A DNA stretch of 6,122 nt. It comes from JAFDCJ01 sp049669725. Lineage in GTDB: Bacteria; Desulfobacterota; Desulfobacteria; Desulfobacterales; JAFDCJ01. Below the pieces are notes generated by a model. That model was not told the DNA's origin and did no database searches. It was given only the letters and a program-made list of their open reading frames with translations. The stretch spans positions 1 through 6,122 of the forward strand of contig JBATKU010000429.1 of the NCBI GenBank assembly GCA_049669725.1, read 5' to 3'. The position numbers and the translations under genes were made by a program. Positions 5,317-6,122 of the stretch are shown piece by piece (the stretch's first letter is position 1; each line of letters opens with the position of its first letter).

Positions 5317-5769
5317 TTACGATAGGATCAAAGCTTCCACCCTTATGTATTTCCGTCCAACGGCTGCGACCATGGTGCCGATTATTCCTCCGACAAACGC
5401 AGAAGCAATATAGGATACGATGATGAAAGATTTGGCCATTTCAAGATGGTTTGAACCGATCAGAGAAGTGAGTGACGGCAAAAGAGCCGTACCGATTCCA
5501 ACTGCGGCGCCATTAAGTATGCCGTTAAAAATACTTGCCGGGCCCGAGTCACTGTGATGTTTTACAAGCCACATGTCGACGCTGTATCGATTGAGATAGG
5601 CACCAATCGGGCATCCAACTACCAGGCACAATGCCAGGCGGACTATATATACTTCGCGGAAAGGAACAAAGAGCAGCATACCCACAAACCAGCCGAGAGA
5701 GGGAAGGGCGCAGTGCAATACGCCGACCAACCCGGCTCGCTTAATGTATAAATCGCATAGTTTTTTCAT
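5317..5769 (-). CDS. Small four-span membrane protein of unknown function
   Basis: The 150-residue protein has four hydrophobic spans at about 13-36, 41-60, 80-103 and 113-137. The loop between spans two and three, HHSDSGPASIFNGILNGAA (71-89), has paired histidines and a glycine/asparagine-rich start to span three (GIGTALLP). A second glycine-rich patch, GGIIGTMVAAVGRKYI (127-142), ends the last span, and the charges suggest that the loops near K/R are cytoplasmic. The ATG overlaps the stop of the upstream small gene (ATGA), indicating translational coupling, and GAGGGG just before it can serve as RBS. The rhodanese fusion begins 39 bases after the stop, so the genes form one transcription unit. 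I do not recognise the family; a small membrane partner or transporter subunit for the rhodanese protein is a guess. Confidence 0.8.
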   Translation of the reverse strand: MKKLCDLYIKRAGLVGVLHCALPSLGWFVGMLLFVPFREVYIVRLALCLVVGCPIGAYLNRYSVDMWLVKHHSDSGPASIFNGILNGAAVGIGTALLPSLTSLIGSNHLEMAKSFIIVSYIASAFVGGIIGTMVAAVGRKYIRVEALILS

Positions 5770-5942
5770 AACCCCTCAGTTGTAATTTTATGGACGTCCC
5801 CAATCTCCATGTTCTGTTGTTTTTCAATGATCTTTGTTGCTTCTGTTGATGAGAAAGTAATTTTTTCTGCCATCACATTGATAGCAATTGTTAAGCAAAT
5901 TATTAAGCATGCGATATTGATATTTAGGCGTTTGCCTTTCAT
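5766..5942 (-). CDS. 58-residue exported peptide resembling the first strand-helix-strand of a rhodanese domain
   Basis: A short frame starts at ATG 5942 and ends at TGA 5768-5766, overlapping the next start by ATGA. Residues 1-25 look like a signal peptide: basic MKGKR, a hydrophobic core INIACLIICLTIAI, and a V-M-A cleavage site before E26. The predicted mature part of 33 residues begins ITFSSTEATKIIEKQQNMEIGDV, resembling the opening of rhodanese domains (ITxxEAxxLIEKxxNxxIxDV). It stops before the catalytic loop, so there is no active cysteine. It is therefore either a natural stub or the truncated 5' end of a periplasmic rhodanese gene. Stop/start coupling to the four-span gene argues that it is translated as it stands. 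The RBS (GAAGAA) is weak. Rhodanese similarity is by eye and covers about 25 residues. Confidence 0.65.
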   Translation of the reverse strand: MKGKRLNINIACLIICLTIAINVMAEKITFSSTEATKIIEKQQNMEIGDVHKITTEGL

Positions 5943-6122
5943 AATATTTCTTCTACTATCGAAGGTGTTTGTGAATGCTTAATATTCAAGATGCGATCTG
6001 TTTCTTTTCCGATTCTCAGTCAGTTTGTCAATTATTAATCACTAATCAAGATTTGGCACCTATTTTTTGGGCGTGCTCAAGATTGCACCATGAATGCGTC
6101 ATAGGCCCACACGATGCAGAGT
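5943..6122. other. AT-rich upstream region of the rhodanese operon, no gene seen
   Basis: This stretch should hold the operon promoter on the minus strand. TTGACA occurs on that strand at 6031-6026, but no good -10 box follows at 16-18 bases, so no promoter is called. At the right edge a minus-strand frame of 14 codons ending in TGA (from about 6121) could be the tail of another gene but is too short to judge. The AT-rich core changes to a more GC-balanced sequence near 6070. Confidence 0.3.

Noticed and set aside
6050..6072. Sigma54-like TGGCAC near 6054 on the plus strand
   Set aside because: The matching GC element at -12 is absent, and the direction is away from the operon.
6078..6122. 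Tail of another minus-strand gene at the right edge
   Set aside because: Only 14 codons are visible; too short to support a call.
1..6122. CRISPR array, tRNA or rRNA genes
   Set aside because: No regularly spaced repeats, cloverleaf or rRNA-like segment was seen on either strand.

Overview
The window looks like an environmental Gram-negative bacterium, possibly a sediment or sulfur-cycling lineage (Desulfobacterota-like). That guess rests only on the mixed base composition, the membrane rhodanese, the WrbA-like flavodoxin and a remnant resembling a Y1 transposase; no taxonomic marker gene is present. The window splits into an accessory left half (about 1-2480) and a more ordinary right half (about 2600-6122).

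Left half: this has the structure of an integron gene-cassette array with no integrase in view. One good attC-like site (1686-1747) and one short attC-like site (2315-2351) flank a complete GNAT acetyltransferase gene (minus strand). A phd/yefM-relE type toxin-antitoxin pair (plus strand, own promoter and TGTACA operator) lies between matching core sites at 1022-1029 and 1686-1693. A further core site (246-252) sits just upstream of a minus-strand gene running off the left edge. Several genes here are chimeric or have lost a middle piece: a shortened DUF3303 N-terminus fused in frame to an aldo/keto-reductase fragment (1-220), a class-C-beta-lactamase-like hydrolase lacking its SxxK nucleophile segment and with foreign ends (308-1066), and a 55-codon transposase C-terminus running into the short attC (2306-2473).

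Right half: a GC-rich flavodoxin/WrbA-like gene (2738-3220) with a good ribosome binding site is followed by an uncharacterised multi-span membrane protein (3352-4029). The latter overlaps tail to tail, by 18 bases, with a three-gene minus-strand operon. The operon encodes a 58-residue exported peptide resembling the start of a rhodanese domain (5766-5942), a four-span membrane protein (5317-5769) and an eight-span membrane protein with an exported rhodanese domain and a cytoplasmic four-cysteine cluster (4012-5277). It reads as an undescribed membrane sulfur-transfer or redox module, though its substrate cannot be deduced from the sequence.

The left half is a site of cassette capture and in-frame gene remodelling; the right half holds redox and sulfur-related envelope functions. 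Nothing connects the two halves functionally beyond adjacency.
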